A DNA stretch of 27,868 bases, taken from an uncultured Clostridia bacterium. Its GTDB lineage: Bacteria; Bacillota; Clostridia; Lachnospirales; CAG-274. The notes under the pieces are model-generated. The model worked only from the letters and a program-made list of their open reading frames with translations. It ran no database searches and was not told the DNA's origin. Every line of letters begins with the position of its first letter. The first letter of the stretch is position 1. The position numbers and the translations under genes are program-made. This document shows, piece after piece, positions 1 through 8,375 of this stretch. The stretch is from NCBI GenBank assembly GCA_947589405.1, contig CANQBT010000007.1, positions 1 to 27,868 of the forward strand, written 5' to 3'.

Positions 1-1843
1 CGGTCACGTTGACTTTACAGTTGAAGTTGAGCGTTCTTTAAGAGTACTTGACGGCTCTGTAGCTGTTTTCTGTGCAAAGGGTGGTGTAGAACCTCAGTCT
101 GAGACGGTATGGCGTCAGGCTGATAAATATAATGTACCCAGAATGGCATTTGTAAATAAAATGGATATTATGGGTGCGGATTTCTACAATGTTGTAGATA
201 TGATAAAAACAAGATTAAATGCCAATCCTATTCCCGTTCAGCTTCCTATAGGAGCAGAGGACGATTTTAAGGGCATAATAGACCTTATGGAAATGAAGGC
301 ATATTACTATAACGACAAGCAGGGTACAGAAATATCAATAGAAGATATTCCTGCTGATATGGCTGACAAGGCTCAGGAATACAGAGAAGCTATGGTAGAG
401 AGCATTGCCGCTACCGACGAAGCGCTTATGGACAAGTACTTTGAAGAAGGCGATCTTGAAATAGCCGAAATGAAAAAGGCTCTCAGAAAGGCTTGTATAG
501 CCTGTGAAGCCGTTCCTGTATTCTGCGGTTCAGCTTACAGAAACAAGGGTGTTCAGAAGATGCTTGACGGCGTAATAGAATACATGCCGGCACCTACTGA
601 CATTCCTTCTATAAAGGGTCATATTCCGGGCGATGAAGAGCACATTATCGAAAAGCACTCTTCAGACGAAGAGCCTTTTGCAGCTCTTGCCTTTAAGATA
701 ATGAACGACCCCTTTGTTGGAAAGCTTGCTTTCTTCAGAGTTTATTCAGGTGTGCTTGAATCAGGCTCTTATGTATATAATTCAGTAAAGGGCAAGAAGG
801 AAAGAATAGGACGTATTCTTCAGATGCATGCCAATGACCGTAAGGAAATTGACAAGGTATACGCAGGCGATATAGCCGCAGCCGTAGGTCTTAAGCTTAC
901 GACTACAGGCGATACTCTCTGTGATGAAAACCATGAAGTAATACTTGAGTCCATGAATTTCCCCGATCCTGTTATATCAGTTGCCATTGAGCCAAAGACA
1001 AAGGCAGGCAGAGATAAGATGGGTATTGCTCTTGCAAAGCTTGCTGAAGAAGATCCTACATTTAAGACCTATACAAATCAGGAAACAGGAGATACTATTA
1101 TTGCAGGTATGGGCGAGCTTCATCTTGAGATCATTGTAGACCGTCTCCTTCGGGAGTTCAAGGTAGAAGCCAATGTCGGCGCACCTCAGGTTGCTTACAG
1201 AGAAGCCTTTGGTCACGATGTTGATCAGGAGCACAAGTATTCCAGACAGTCAGGCGGACGTGGTCAGTACGGTCATTGTAAGGTAAGATTTGAAGTGATT
1301 GATGCAGATGCAGATAAGGAATACGAATTTGTAAACGAGGTTGTCGGCGGCGCTATTCCTAAGGAATATATCCCTGCTGTAGATGCAGGTATTCAGGAAG
1401 CAATGCAGTCAGGCGTAATAGGCGGTTATCCTGTAGTAGGCTTAAGAGCAGTATGCTACGACGGTTCATATCACGAAGTCGACTCTTCGGAAATGGCATT
1501 TAAGATCGCAGGCTCTATGGCATTCAAGGAAGCCATGAAGAAGTCCGATCCAAAGCTTCTTGAACCTATAATGAAGGTAGAGATCACTATTCCCGAAGAA
1601 TATCTTGGCGATGTTATGGGTGATGTAAGCTCAAGAAGAGGCAGAATAGAGGGTATGGACGACCAGAACGGTGCCAAGATAGTACATGCATATGTACCTC
1701 TTGCAGAAATGTTCGGTTATTCAACAGCTCTTCGTTCAGCTACTCAGGGTAGAGGTACCTACAACATGGAGGTACACCACTACGAAGCCGTTCCTAAGTC
1801 AATACAGGAAAAGGTCGCAGAAGGCAGAGCTTCCGAAAGATAA
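1..1843 (+). CDS. fusA: Elongation factor G, 3' part (5' end outside window)
   Basis: Ribosomal translocase EF-G, a cytoplasmic GTPase that moves tRNA and mRNA after peptide transfer. The reading frame is open from base 2, giving about 613 residues against roughly 690-700 for the family. The window opens inside the G3 motif: the GHVDF that follows DTP is the first thing readable. The G4 motif NKMD lies 50 residues in, and the G5-like GSAYRNKGVQ follows. Domains II to V continue to the stop, including the SGGRGQYGH segment of domain IV and the RGRIEGM segment of domain V. Roughly 80-90 N-terminal residues (P-loop, switch I) are missing only because of the window edge. It is followed by tuf, the usual end of the str operon. 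Identification is secure from the sequence itself. Confidence 0.97.
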   Translation, partial: GHVDFTVEVERSLRVLDGSVAVFCAKGGVEPQSETVWRQADKYNVPRMAFVNKMDIMGADFYNVVDMIKTRLNANPIPVQLPIGAEDDFKGIIDLMEMKAYYYNDKQGTEISIEDIPADMADKAQEYREAMVESIAATDEALMDKYFEEGDLEIAEMKKALRKACIACEAVPVFCGSAYRNKGVQKMLDGVIEYMPAPTDIPSIKGHIPGDEEHIIEKHSSDEEPFAALAFKIMNDPFVGKLAFFRVYSGVLESGSYVYNSVKGKKERIGRILQMHANDRKEIDKVYAGDIAAAVGLKLTTTGDTLCDENHEVILESMNFPDPVISVAIEPKTKAGRDKMGIALAKLAEEDPTFKTYTNQETGDTIIAGMGELHLEIIVDRLLREFKVEANVGAPQVAYREAFGHDVDQEHKYSRQSGGRGQYGHCKVRFEVIDADADKEYEFVNEVVGGAIPKEYIPAVDAGIQEAMQSGVIGGYPVVGLRAVCYDGSYHEVDSSEMAFKIAGSMAFKEAMKKSDPKLLEPIMKVEITIPEEYLGDVMGDVSSRRGRIEGMDDQNGAKIVHAYVPLAEMFGYSTALRSATQGRGTYNMEVHHYEAVPKSIQEKVAEGRASER

Positions 1844-1879
1844 AAATTGTTAAATTGTGTGTATTGTGAAAAATAATAC

Positions 1880-1908
1880 TTGCAAATTTTCATAAAATTT
1901 ACTATAAT
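1880..1908 (+). promoter_or_regulatory. SigA-type promoter for tuf
   Basis: TTGCAA at 1880-1885 and TATAAT at 1903-1908 are separated by exactly 17 bases, in the 144-base gap between fusA and tuf. This suggests that tuf can be transcribed independently of the upstream str operon. The transcript would have a leader of about 70 bases ending in an AAGGAGG ribosome site just before the tuf start. Confidence 0.75.
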
Positions 1909-1987
1909 AAGATATAGTGTTAAAATCAGTATGGTTTATTGATTAAACTAAAAGCAAATCTATTTATTTTAAGGAGGAAACTTTAAA

Positions 1988-3175
1988 ATGGCTAAGGCAA
2001 AATTTGAAAGAACCAAACCTCATGTTAATATCGGTACTATCGGTCATGTTGACCATGGTAAGACTACATTAACAGCTGCTATTACTAAGACATTACACGA
2101 CAGATACCAGTTAGGTGAAGAAGTTGCTTTCGATAATATCGATAAGGCACCTGAGGAAAGAGAAAGAGGTATCACTATTTCTACAGCTCACGTTGAGTAT
2201 GAGACTCCTAATCGTCACTATGCTCACGTTGACTGCCCAGGTCATGCCGACTACGTTAAGAACATGATCACAGGTGCTGCTCAGATGGACGGTGCTATCC
2301 TTGTTGTTGCTGCAACAGACGGTCCTATGGCTCAGACAAGAGAGCATATCCTTCTTTCAAGACAGGTTGGCGTTCCTTACATCGTTGTATTCATGAACAA
2401 GTGTGATATGGTTGACGATGAGGAATTATTAGACTTAGTAGAAATGGAAATTACTGAGCTTCTTGAAGAGTACGGCTTTGAAGGCTGTCCTATCGTAAGA
2501 GGTTCTGCTTATCAGGCACTTCAGGATACTTCCGGCAAGTGGGGAGACGGTATCGTTGAGCTTCTTGAGGTAGTTGACGATTATATTCCTAATCCTGAAA
2601 GAGATACAGACAAGCCTTTCCTTATGCCTGTTGAGGACGTATTCTCTATCACAGGTAGAGGTACAGTTGCAACCGGTAGAGTTGAAAGAGGTGTCCTTCA
2701 CGTATCTGAGGAAGTTGAAATAGTTGGTCTTGTTGACAAGGCAAGAAAAGTCGTTGTAACAGGTATCGAAATGTTCAGAAAGCTTCTTGACGAGGCTCAG
2801 CCGGGTGATAACATCGGCGCACTTTTAAGAGGTGTAGCAAGAGATGAGATCGAAAGAGGTCAGGTTCTTGCAGCTCCCGGTACTATCACTCCTCATACTA
2901 AGTTTACTGCTCAGGTTTACGTTCTTAAGCAGGACGAAGGTGGACGTCATAAGCCATTCTTCAACAACTATCGTCCACAGTTCTATTTCAGAACAACAGA
3001 CGTTACAGGTGTTATCACTCTTCCTGAGGGAACAGAGATGTGTATGCCCGGCGACAACGTAGAAATGACTATCGAGCTTATCAGCCCTATCGCTATGGAA
3101 GTTGGTCTTAGATTCGCTATCCGTGAGGGCGGCAGAACAGTTGGTTCAGGCGCTGTTGTTAAGATCATTGAGTAA
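1988..3175 (+). CDS. tuf: Elongation factor Tu
   Basis: EF-Tu carries aminoacyl-tRNA to the ribosomal A site as a GTP complex. The 395-residue length is normal. The P-loop GHVDHGKT is at residues 19-26, followed by the switch region RERGITI, DCPGH (G3) and NKCD (G4). Domains II and III are complete and end in the expected GGRTVGSGAVVKI tail. An AAGGAGG ribosome site sits about 8 bases before the ATG. The gene follows fusA with a 144-base gap holding its own promoter, and a strong hairpin terminator follows it. Codon use is visibly biased, with many GTT, GCT and GGT codons, as expected for a very highly expressed gene and unlike most of the rest of the window. Confidence 0.98.
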   Translation: MAKAKFERTKPHVNIGTIGHVDHGKTTLTAAITKTLHDRYQLGEEVAFDNIDKAPEERERGITISTAHVEYETPNRHYAHVDCPGHADYVKNMITGAAQMDGAILVVAATDGPMAQTREHILLSRQVGVPYIVVFMNKCDMVDDEELLDLVEMEITELLEEYGFEGCPIVRGSAYQALQDTSGKWGDGIVELLEVVDDYIPNPERDTDKPFLMPVEDVFSITGRGTVATGRVERGVLHVSEEVEIVGLVDKARKVVVTGIEMFRKLLDEAQPGDNIGALLRGVARDEIERGQVLAAPGTITPHTKFTAQVYVLKQDEGGRHKPFFNNYRPQFYFRTTDVTGVITLPEGTEMCMPGDNVEMTIELISPIAMEVGLRFAIREGGRTVGSGAVVKIIE

Positions 3176-3202
3176 TTAAGACTCTTTATCAATACTTGGT
3201 AT

Positions 3203-3240
3203 AAAACCACCTGTCATTTAAAATGACAGGTGGTTTTTTT
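3203..3240 (+). terminator. Strong intrinsic terminator after tuf
   Basis: A near-perfect inverted repeat has its left arm at 3203-3219 and its right arm at 3221-3237, with core CCACCTGTCATTT, followed by a run of T. The left arm begins with A residues, so it could also act on the opposite strand and stop transcripts leaving the molybdenum operon. Confidence 0.92.
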
Positions 3241-3330
3241 TAGGCTGTTCGCTATTTCAATTTGTATTTGTCTGCAATGGAGCTGTGATAAAAATATGGC
3301 TTAATGGGACAGCTTTGTTTGGTTTATAAA

Positions 3331-3629
3331 TTTTTGTTTAGATGAGTAAGTTCGACCCTTCAGTCAGTCACGTTCAAAAACATCTTAGAACAAAATTTTT
3401 GACGTGACTGACAGCTTCCCTTCTTTGAAGGGACGCCTTAGACATACGCACTACTAATTTCCTTATAATGTTGAAAAGCTGATATTTCTAACTAAATTAG
3501 AAAATGAGAAGAGCGAAACCCTGAGCTTCCCCTTCGTAAGGGGAAGTGGCAGCCCAACCATTTCGTTGAGTTGAGATTACGCCTGCGTTGGGCTGCCGAT
3601 AGGGTCGATTCTACTAATCTAAACAAAAA
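3331..3629. repeat. Palindromic element with 29-bp terminal inverted repeats
   Basis: This fills most of the 500-base gene-free gap between tuf and modC. The ends 3331-3359 and 3601-3629 are inverted copies matching at about 25 of 29 positions (TTTTTGTTTAGAT at the outside, CGACCCT inside). Inside are a long hairpin with arms around CAGTCAGTCACG and CGTGACTGAC, small hairpins of the type CTTCCCTT...AAGGGA and CTTCCCCTTCGTAAGGGGAAG, and a second pair of arms GGCAGCCCAAC and GTTGGGCTGCC. No coding sequence is credible. The sequence just outside the right end, revcomp AATGGGGTTGTTGCGTTAAG, recurs near 24080. This looks like a non-autonomous MITE or REP-like repeat. I see no certain target-site duplication. 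Confidence 0.7.
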
Positions 3630-3676
3630 CTTAACGCAACAACCCCATTTTATAAAGATATATAATTATAAAAAGC

Positions 3677-4690
3677 CTATTTCAGCATTATAATATCCTT
3701 CTTATCGATATAAATTTTATTGGGGATATTGTTGAGATGTACCTTTGATGAGAGCTTAAAGCACATTTTTCTGACTGCCCTTTCAGACGGTTTAAAAAAT
3801 ATTGTACTGTCAAAGGGACCTTTTTTTATTTCCGGCTCAATTACGTCAAAGCAAATCGAATTTCCGTTATCCTCAAGCATAAGGCTTACGGCTCTTACGG
3901 CGATATGGTCTATGTTTTTGTTGTCCGAATCAAATTCTATATCCCAATCCGACACATACACCTTATTATCTCTGTATTGAGCTTTGGCAATATTCTCGCA
4001 GCCTGTAAGAACGGCAGATATTCTGTTCGGAGGAGTTGAAAATATATCCTCAGTTTTTCCAAAGGCGCATACATTGCCCTTATCTATCACAATAAGCTCA
4101 TCACTTAAAGCATAAATTTCATCAAAGCTGTGGGAAACCGTTATAACAGTACCCTTGAAGTCCTTAAGGGTATTTATAAGACTTGCCTGCATTTCATTTC
4201 TCATGTAGCGATCCAGAGAAGAAAAGGGCTCGTCAAGAAGAATGACCTCAGGCTCGGAGGCTATTATCCTTGCAAGAGCTGTTCTCTGTCTTTGTCCCTG
4301 AGAAAGCTGTAAAGGAGATCTGTCAGCCAGTTCCGAAAGTCCGAAGTCCGCCATTATCTTAATTGCCTTTTCATCTGCATTTTCCTTTATACCCGCTCTT
4401 ATATTTTTTTCAACACTCATGTTGTTAAAAAGAGCAAGGCTCTGAAACATATATCCTGTTTTTCTTTTTTGAGCAGTTATATTGATATTGCTTCTGCTGT
4501 CAAAAAGTACTCTACCGTCAATATTGACGTATCCTTCATCGGGAGCTTCTATGCCGGCTATTGACATGAGCGTAAGGCTTTTTCCGCTGCCTGACGCACC
4601 TAATATGCCTATACGTCTGCTCTCTCCTCTGTATTCAATATTCAGTTTGAATTTTCCAAGATCCTTTTTTATACGTATATCAACAGACAT
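3677..4690 (-). CDS. modC: Molybdate ABC transporter ATP-binding protein
   Basis: Cytoplasmic ATPase of the molybdate importer, 337 residues. Walker A GASGSGKS is at 31-38, the Q-loop at about 83 (MFQS), the ABC signature LSQGQ at 129-133, Walker B VILLDEP at 149-155 and the switch histidine at 187. The C-terminal 110 residues have no ATPase motif and sit where ModC proteins carry a TOBE-like molybdate-sensing domain. That part is divergent, so oxyanion specificity rests on neighbours. It starts 2 bases after the modB stop with AGGAG about 7 bases before the ATG, and is the last gene of the operon. The next thing downstream is the repeat element at 3331-3629 and the bidirectional tuf terminator. 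Confidence 0.92.
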   Translation of the reverse strand: MSVDIRIKKDLGKFKLNIEYRGESRRIGILGASGSGKSLTLMSIAGIEAPDEGYVNIDGRVLFDSRSNINITAQKRKTGYMFQSLALFNNMSVEKNIRAGIKENADEKAIKIMADFGLSELADRSPLQLSQGQRQRTALARIIASEPEVILLDEPFSSLDRYMRNEMQASLINTLKDFKGTVITVSHSFDEIYALSDELIVIDKGNVCAFGKTEDIFSTPPNRISAVLTGCENIAKAQYRDNKVYVSDWDIEFDSDNKNIDHIAVRAVSLMLEDNGNSICFDVIEPEIKKGPFDSTIFFKPSERAVRKMCFKLSSKVHLNNIPNKIYIDKKDIIMLK

Positions 4691-4692
4691 GA

Positions 4693-5355
4693 CTATCTCC
4701 TAATAAATTTTGAAAGCAATATATTCATTGTCATTATTATGACAAAGGCACTCAATATCACCACAACGACCCAGAAGCCTGCGGCAGAATAATCGCCGTC
4801 CTGTACCACCATAGCTATTTTCTGTGATATGGTCGCAGTTTTGCCCGAGATATTTCCTGCCAGCATGGACGTAGCGCCGTATTCACCCATTGCCCTTGCA
4901 AATGTAAGCACGCTTCCCGAAATAAGTCCGTGAGCGGCAGCAGGCATAACGACTCTTATAAGTATCTTGCTTTCACTCATTCCCAACGTCCTTGCAGCAT
5001 ATATCAGTTCCTTGTCCACCTGTTCAAAAGCCGCTCTTGCGTTTCTGTACATAAGGGGAAAGGATATAACAAATGCCGCCACAATGCAGCCAAGCAACGA
5101 TTGTATGACCTTTATACCAAAGTTATCCAGCAAAAAAGAACCTACAGGCCGCCTTGTGCTGAATACAAGCAGCAAAATAAAGCCTGCTGCCGTAGGCGGT
5201 ATCACCATAGGCAAAGTAAGCAAGCTGTCGATAAAGCACTTTATTTTACCGTTCGTTCCGTAAATTTTCCACGCTGTCCATACGCCTATAAAAAAGGAAA
5301 GCACCGTTACTGCGATACCTGTTTTGAGCGATATTATAAGAGGACTCCAGTCCAT
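4693..5355 (-). CDS. modB: Molybdate ABC transporter permease
   Basis: Inner-membrane channel subunit of the molybdate importer, 220 residues, the usual ModB length. There are about five to six hydrophobic segments, and the permease (EAA) loop lies at about residues 118-165, containing ARTLGMSE, MGEYGATSMLAGN and GKTATI. The EYGAT..LAGN..GKT stretch is diagnostic for ModB and related sulfate or tungstate permeases. It starts about 430 bases downstream of the modA stop, an unusually large gap for such an operon, because a TIR element is inserted there. An AGGAGAGATC ribosome site precedes the ATG, so translation initiates independently. Confidence 0.93.
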   Translation of the reverse strand: MDWSPLIISLKTGIAVTVLSFFIGVWTAWKIYGTNGKIKCFIDSLLTLPMVIPPTAAGFILLLVFSTRRPVGSFLLDNFGIKVIQSLLGCIVAAFVISFPLMYRNARAAFEQVDKELIYAARTLGMSESKILIRVVMPAAAHGLISGSVLTFARAMGEYGATSMLAGNISGKTATISQKIAMVVQDGDYSAAGFWVVVVILSAFVIIMTMNILLSKFIRR

Positions 5356-5400
5356 AGTGATCTCTCCTGTTCTTTTGTTGGGAATGGTGAAAGAGTTAAA

Positions 5401-5775
5401 TCGACCTCTCAGTCAGCCCATGCAAATCTGTTCATTACTTGCAATTATTGGTTGGGCTGACAGCTCCCCTTACGAAGGGGAGCTTAGATAGTCATTTCCC
5501 ATACTTCCTTAGTTAGAATAGTAGGGGCGTGCATCGCACATCCGAAATGTCTTTGAGAAACCTAATCCTAAGGCATCTCTTCAAGGAAGATTCAGCACTT
5601 TTGCTTTGCAAAAGTCGACATTTCTACACGTGAACCGTCCCTCTTTGAGGTTCAGCACTTTGCCTACGGCAAAGCCAGCCTACGGCTGTCAGATATTTCT
5701 TCTGTGCAATGAAGGTGTCAGCGTAAGCTGACGGAAGGGTCAATAAAATACCATTTAGGCTGACTGAGAGGTCGA
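5401..5775. repeat. 375-bp element with perfect 18-bp terminal inverted repeats, between modA and modB
   Basis: The left end 5401-5418 (TCGACCTCTCAGTCAGCC) and right end 5758-5775 are exact inverted copies. The element nearly fills the 428-base gap between modB and modA, and its right end lies only 8 bases from the modA stop. Inside are a hairpin with arms GTCAGCCCA and TGGGCTGAC, the palindrome AGCTCCCCTTACGAAGGGGAGCT at about 5462-5484, two hairpins each headed by TTCAGCACTTT (about 5590 and 5650), and a GCATCGCACATCCGA segment that recurs in altered form near 23970. There is no credible gene. It belongs to the same palindromic family as 3331-3629 and may form strong RNA structure within the mod transcript. 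Confidence 0.8.
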
Positions 5776-5783
5776 ACCCCCTC

Positions 5784-6563
5784 CTACTCAAAATAATATT
5801 CAGCATAAACCTCTTTTGCCCTATCGGAGCAGAGGAAGTCGTAAAAATCCTTTGCGTTTTTGTCAGCATCGCCTATCAGCGCTATGGGATATACAATATC
5901 CCCCGTAACGGAAGTGTCGATCATCTCAAGTATATCCAGCTTATCCTCATAGCCATATGTATCGGAATAGTATACGGTACCTACTTCACAGGCACCCTCT
6001 GCCACAGCTATAAGCACCTTGCTGACATTGTCGCACTCATTTATTTCAACACCGCCAAGAGCTTCCGATACCTGCGCGGAGGATATAGCGCTTACATCAT
6101 CACTTTCAGGCAGCATTCCCAATGCTATAAGGGCATTTCTGGTATATGCGCCTGCGGGCACAGTACCTCCCGCAAGGGCAATACTCTTTGCCTTGCCTAT
6201 ATCCTTAAGTCCTGTGACCTCTGTATTGCTGTCCTTACGGCTTACTACAACCAGCTTATTTTTAAGCAGATCCTTTAAGCTGTTATCGGCAATATCAAGG
6301 CCTTCCATTTTATCCTGAGCCGCTGAAAAGAAAATATCGCAGTCATAGCCCTCCTTTATCTGTGACGCCAGTTTGCCTGAGCTGTCGGCATTTATGACTA
6401 TATTGACATCACTATTTTCTTCCATATACTCCTGAGCAAGCTCCGTAACGGCATTATTAAGGCTTGCCGCTATAAATACATTTATATCCTTGCTTTCCTT
6501 TTCGGAACAGCCAAAGCATAAAATTAATGACAGTATTATAAACAATATTTTATTTCTTTTCAT
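5784..6563 (-). CDS. modA: Molybdate-binding lipoprotein
   Basis: Extracellular substrate-binding protein of the molybdate importer, 259 residues. The N-terminus is a hydrophobic signal ending in LCFGC, a lipobox with Cys19 as the likely lipidated residue, so the mature protein is anchored on the outer face of the membrane. The family start FIAASLNNAV is at about residues 29-38, and the binding-protein fold motif AGGTVPAGAYTRNAL is in the middle. It overlaps the end of the MOSC-MogA gene by 14 bases, so the two are likely translationally coupled. The TIR element follows 8 bases after the stop, leaving modA physically separated from modBC. Confidence 0.94.
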   Translation of the reverse strand: MKRNKILFIILSLILCFGCSEKESKDINVFIAASLNNAVTELAQEYMEENSDVNIVINADSSGKLASQIKEGYDCDIFFSAAQDKMEGLDIADNSLKDLLKNKLVVVSRKDSNTEVTGLKDIGKAKSIALAGGTVPAGAYTRNALIALGMLPESDDVSAISSAQVSEALGGVEINECDNVSKVLIAVAEGACEVGTVYYSDTYGYEDKLDILEMIDTSVTGDIVYPIALIGDADKNAKDFYDFLCSDRAKEVYAEYYFE

Positions 6564-7482
6564 TTCCGCATTCTCCTTCTGTACCTCTCAATATTCCTAT
6601 ACCGTGCTTTAATTCCGGGAGTATATATTCAAGACATTCCTTTACTGCCTTAGGGCTTCCCGGAAGATTTACTATAAGGGTCTTACCTCTTATGCCCGAT
6701 TCTCCACGACTAAGTATTGCTCTTTTTGTAATGGTCATGGAATAGGCTCTCATTGCTTCCGAGATCCCTCTTGCCATTCTGTTGCATACTGTAATTGTGG
6801 CTTCAGGCGTTATATCCCTTTGAGAAAATCCTGTGCCCCCTGTAGTCAATATAAGACAAAGCTGCCTTTGATCGCTCAGGCGTATAAGCTCATTTTCAAG
6901 CATAGCTCTGTCATCGGGCAAAAGAAGTCTTTCCACGACATCATAGCCTTCATTTGCAAGCATATCCGCTATAATAGGTCCGCTCTTATCCTCTCTTTCA
7001 CCTCTGTAGCTCTTGTCGCTAAGTGTTATTACTCCGACTGTAAGAATACTGTGCTTGTTTGTCAATATATCATCACCTACCTTAATATGACCGCCTTTTA
7101 TTACCCTTGCGAAAACGCCTTCTCTCGGCATTATGCAATCGCCCATTCGTTTGTATATTTCGCAATGGCTGTGACAATCCTTGCCTATCTGTGTTATTTC
7201 CAGAACGACATCGCCTGCTATAAGTCTTGTGCCTACGTCAAGACTGCTTAGGTCTATGCCCTCTGTCACTATATTTTCACCAAAAGCGCCATACTCAACA
7301 TCGGCAAACTCCCTTACCTTTTCATAGGAAATAAGGCTTATCTGCCTGTGCCATTTCCCGCCGTGAGCATCTCCTGTTATGCCCCAGTCCTCAGTAATAT
7401 CGGCTTCTTTTATGGGATATTTGGGTGTACCTCTTTTTTCACTTATACAAATTGCCTTTATTTTACTATCCGCCGATCTCAT
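6550..7482 (-). CDS. MOSC domain fused to MogA/MoaB-type molybdopterin adenylyltransferase
   Basis: A 310-residue two-domain cofactor protein. Residues about 8-140 are a MOSC domain (GDAH, SYE, GAFGENI and a Cys pair at 103 and 107), a fold that carries sulfur or molybdopterin in Moco sulfurases and YiiM-type proteins. Residues about 145-300 are a complete MogA/MoaB domain: VGVITLSDK, then TTGGTG at 213-218 with the following D-x-T-P-E (223-227), and NLPGSP at 272-277. These are the motifs that bind molybdopterin and catalyse adenylation before Mo insertion. Its start overlaps the moaA stop by 17 bases and its end overlaps the modA start by 14 bases. Fused proteins of this kind occur in Clostridia. 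The role of the MOSC half is not established by sequence. Confidence 0.9.
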   Translation of the reverse strand: MRSADSKIKAICISEKRGTPKYPIKEADITEDWGITGDAHGGKWHRQISLISYEKVREFADVEYGAFGENIVTEGIDLSSLDVGTRLIAGDVVLEITQIGKDCHSHCEIYKRMGDCIMPREGVFARVIKGGHIKVGDDILTNKHSILTVGVITLSDKSYRGEREDKSGPIIADMLANEGYDVVERLLLPDDRAMLENELIRLSDQRQLCLILTTGGTGFSQRDITPEATITVCNRMARGISEAMRAYSMTITKRAILSRGESGIRGKTLIVNLPGSPKAVKECLEYILPELKHGIGILRGTEGECGNEKK

Positions 7483-8374
7483 TCATATCCTTCTTTTCCG
7501 TTATATTGTCCCTGTTCTCAAAGCAATGCTCATTTGGCTTATTTTTTATTACCCTTTCAAAAGCCGCTTTAATATCTCCTTCGTTTTTTATATCTACGCC
7601 ATCGGCATAGCAAAGACAGCCCTTTAAAAAACCGTCGACTGTCAACCTTATCCTGTTGCATTCACTACAGAACTTAGCGCTTACGGGACTTATAAGTCCT
7701 ATTCTGCCCTTAAATCCGTCAACAGCGTAATATACAGCAGGTCCGTTTCCTCTTTCTGCAAGTCTGCGCCCGTTTGGGAGCCTATTCTTCAGTATCGGTC
7801 CAAAATTCCTTCCGCCGCCAATAGGCATCATTTCTATAAAGCGTACATCTATGTGTCTGTCCCTTGCAAGCTCTATGGTGTCCATGTCATCGTTTATGCC
7901 CTTCATAAGCACAGTATTTATTTTTATTGGAATACCATAGCTGTATAGCTTGTCTATACCCCTCAACACAATATCAAGACTGTCGCAGCCTGTGATATAT
8001 TTATATTTTTCTCTGTCCAATGAATCAAGGCTTATGTTTACGCTGTCTGTACCTGCCCTATATATCTCCTCTGCATATTTTTCAAGCAACAGACCGTTTG
8101 TGGTAAGAGTAACGCTGTCAATACCTTTGATCGCCTTTATTCTGCTTATCAGCCTGACCGTACCCTCTCTTGAAAGAGGTTCTCCGCCTGTTATCTTTAT
8201 TTTATTAATACCCAGCTCTGCTCCGACAGTACATATTTCTGTTATTTCATCAAAGCTGAGAATATTGTTGTCATATTTGGAATTGTCACTTATGCAGTAT
8301 CTGCATCGCATACTGCATTTGTTTGTTACGGACACTCTCATGTAGTCTATAACTCTGCCCCGGCTGTCCTTCAC
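7466..8374 (-). CDS. moaA: GTP 3',8-cyclase (radical SAM)
   Basis: First enzyme of molybdopterin synthesis, converting GTP to 3',8-cyclo-7,8-dihydro-GTP. It has 302 residues, slightly shorter than the usual 320-340. The radical SAM cluster motif C-x3-C-x2-C is at Cys20, Cys24 and Cys27. The SAM-binding GGEP is at 63-66. The second cluster, which binds substrate, uses Cys236, Cys239 and Cys253. The protein ends in the conserved double glycine (IGG) that is needed for activity in this family. The start is GTG at 8374 with GGGAGG about 6 bases upstream, one base after the moaC stop. No other nearby codon fits the conserved SRGRVIDYMRVSVT opening. Confidence 0.95.
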   Translation of the reverse strand: MKDSRGRVIDYMRVSVTNKCSMRCRYCISDNSKYDNNILSFDEITEICTVGAELGINKIKITGGEPLSREGTVRLISRIKAIKGIDSVTLTTNGLLLEKYAEEIYRAGTDSVNISLDSLDREKYKYITGCDSLDIVLRGIDKLYSYGIPIKINTVLMKGINDDMDTIELARDRHIDVRFIEMMPIGGGRNFGPILKNRLPNGRRLAERGNGPAVYYAVDGFKGRIGLISPVSAKFCSECNRIRLTVDGFLKGCLCYADGVDIKNEGDIKAAFERVIKNKPNEHCFENRDNITEKKDMNEIGG

Positions 8375-8375
8375 A

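Noticed and set aside
3331..5775. Palindromic repeats as a CRISPR array
   Set aside because: The repeats are long hairpins with no regular spacing, no unique spacers of constant length and no cas genes nearby.
5624..5869. Open frame of 81 codons on - across the end of the TIR element
   Set aside because: It starts in modA, in another frame, and is composed largely of palindromic repeat sequence, so it is a chance frame.
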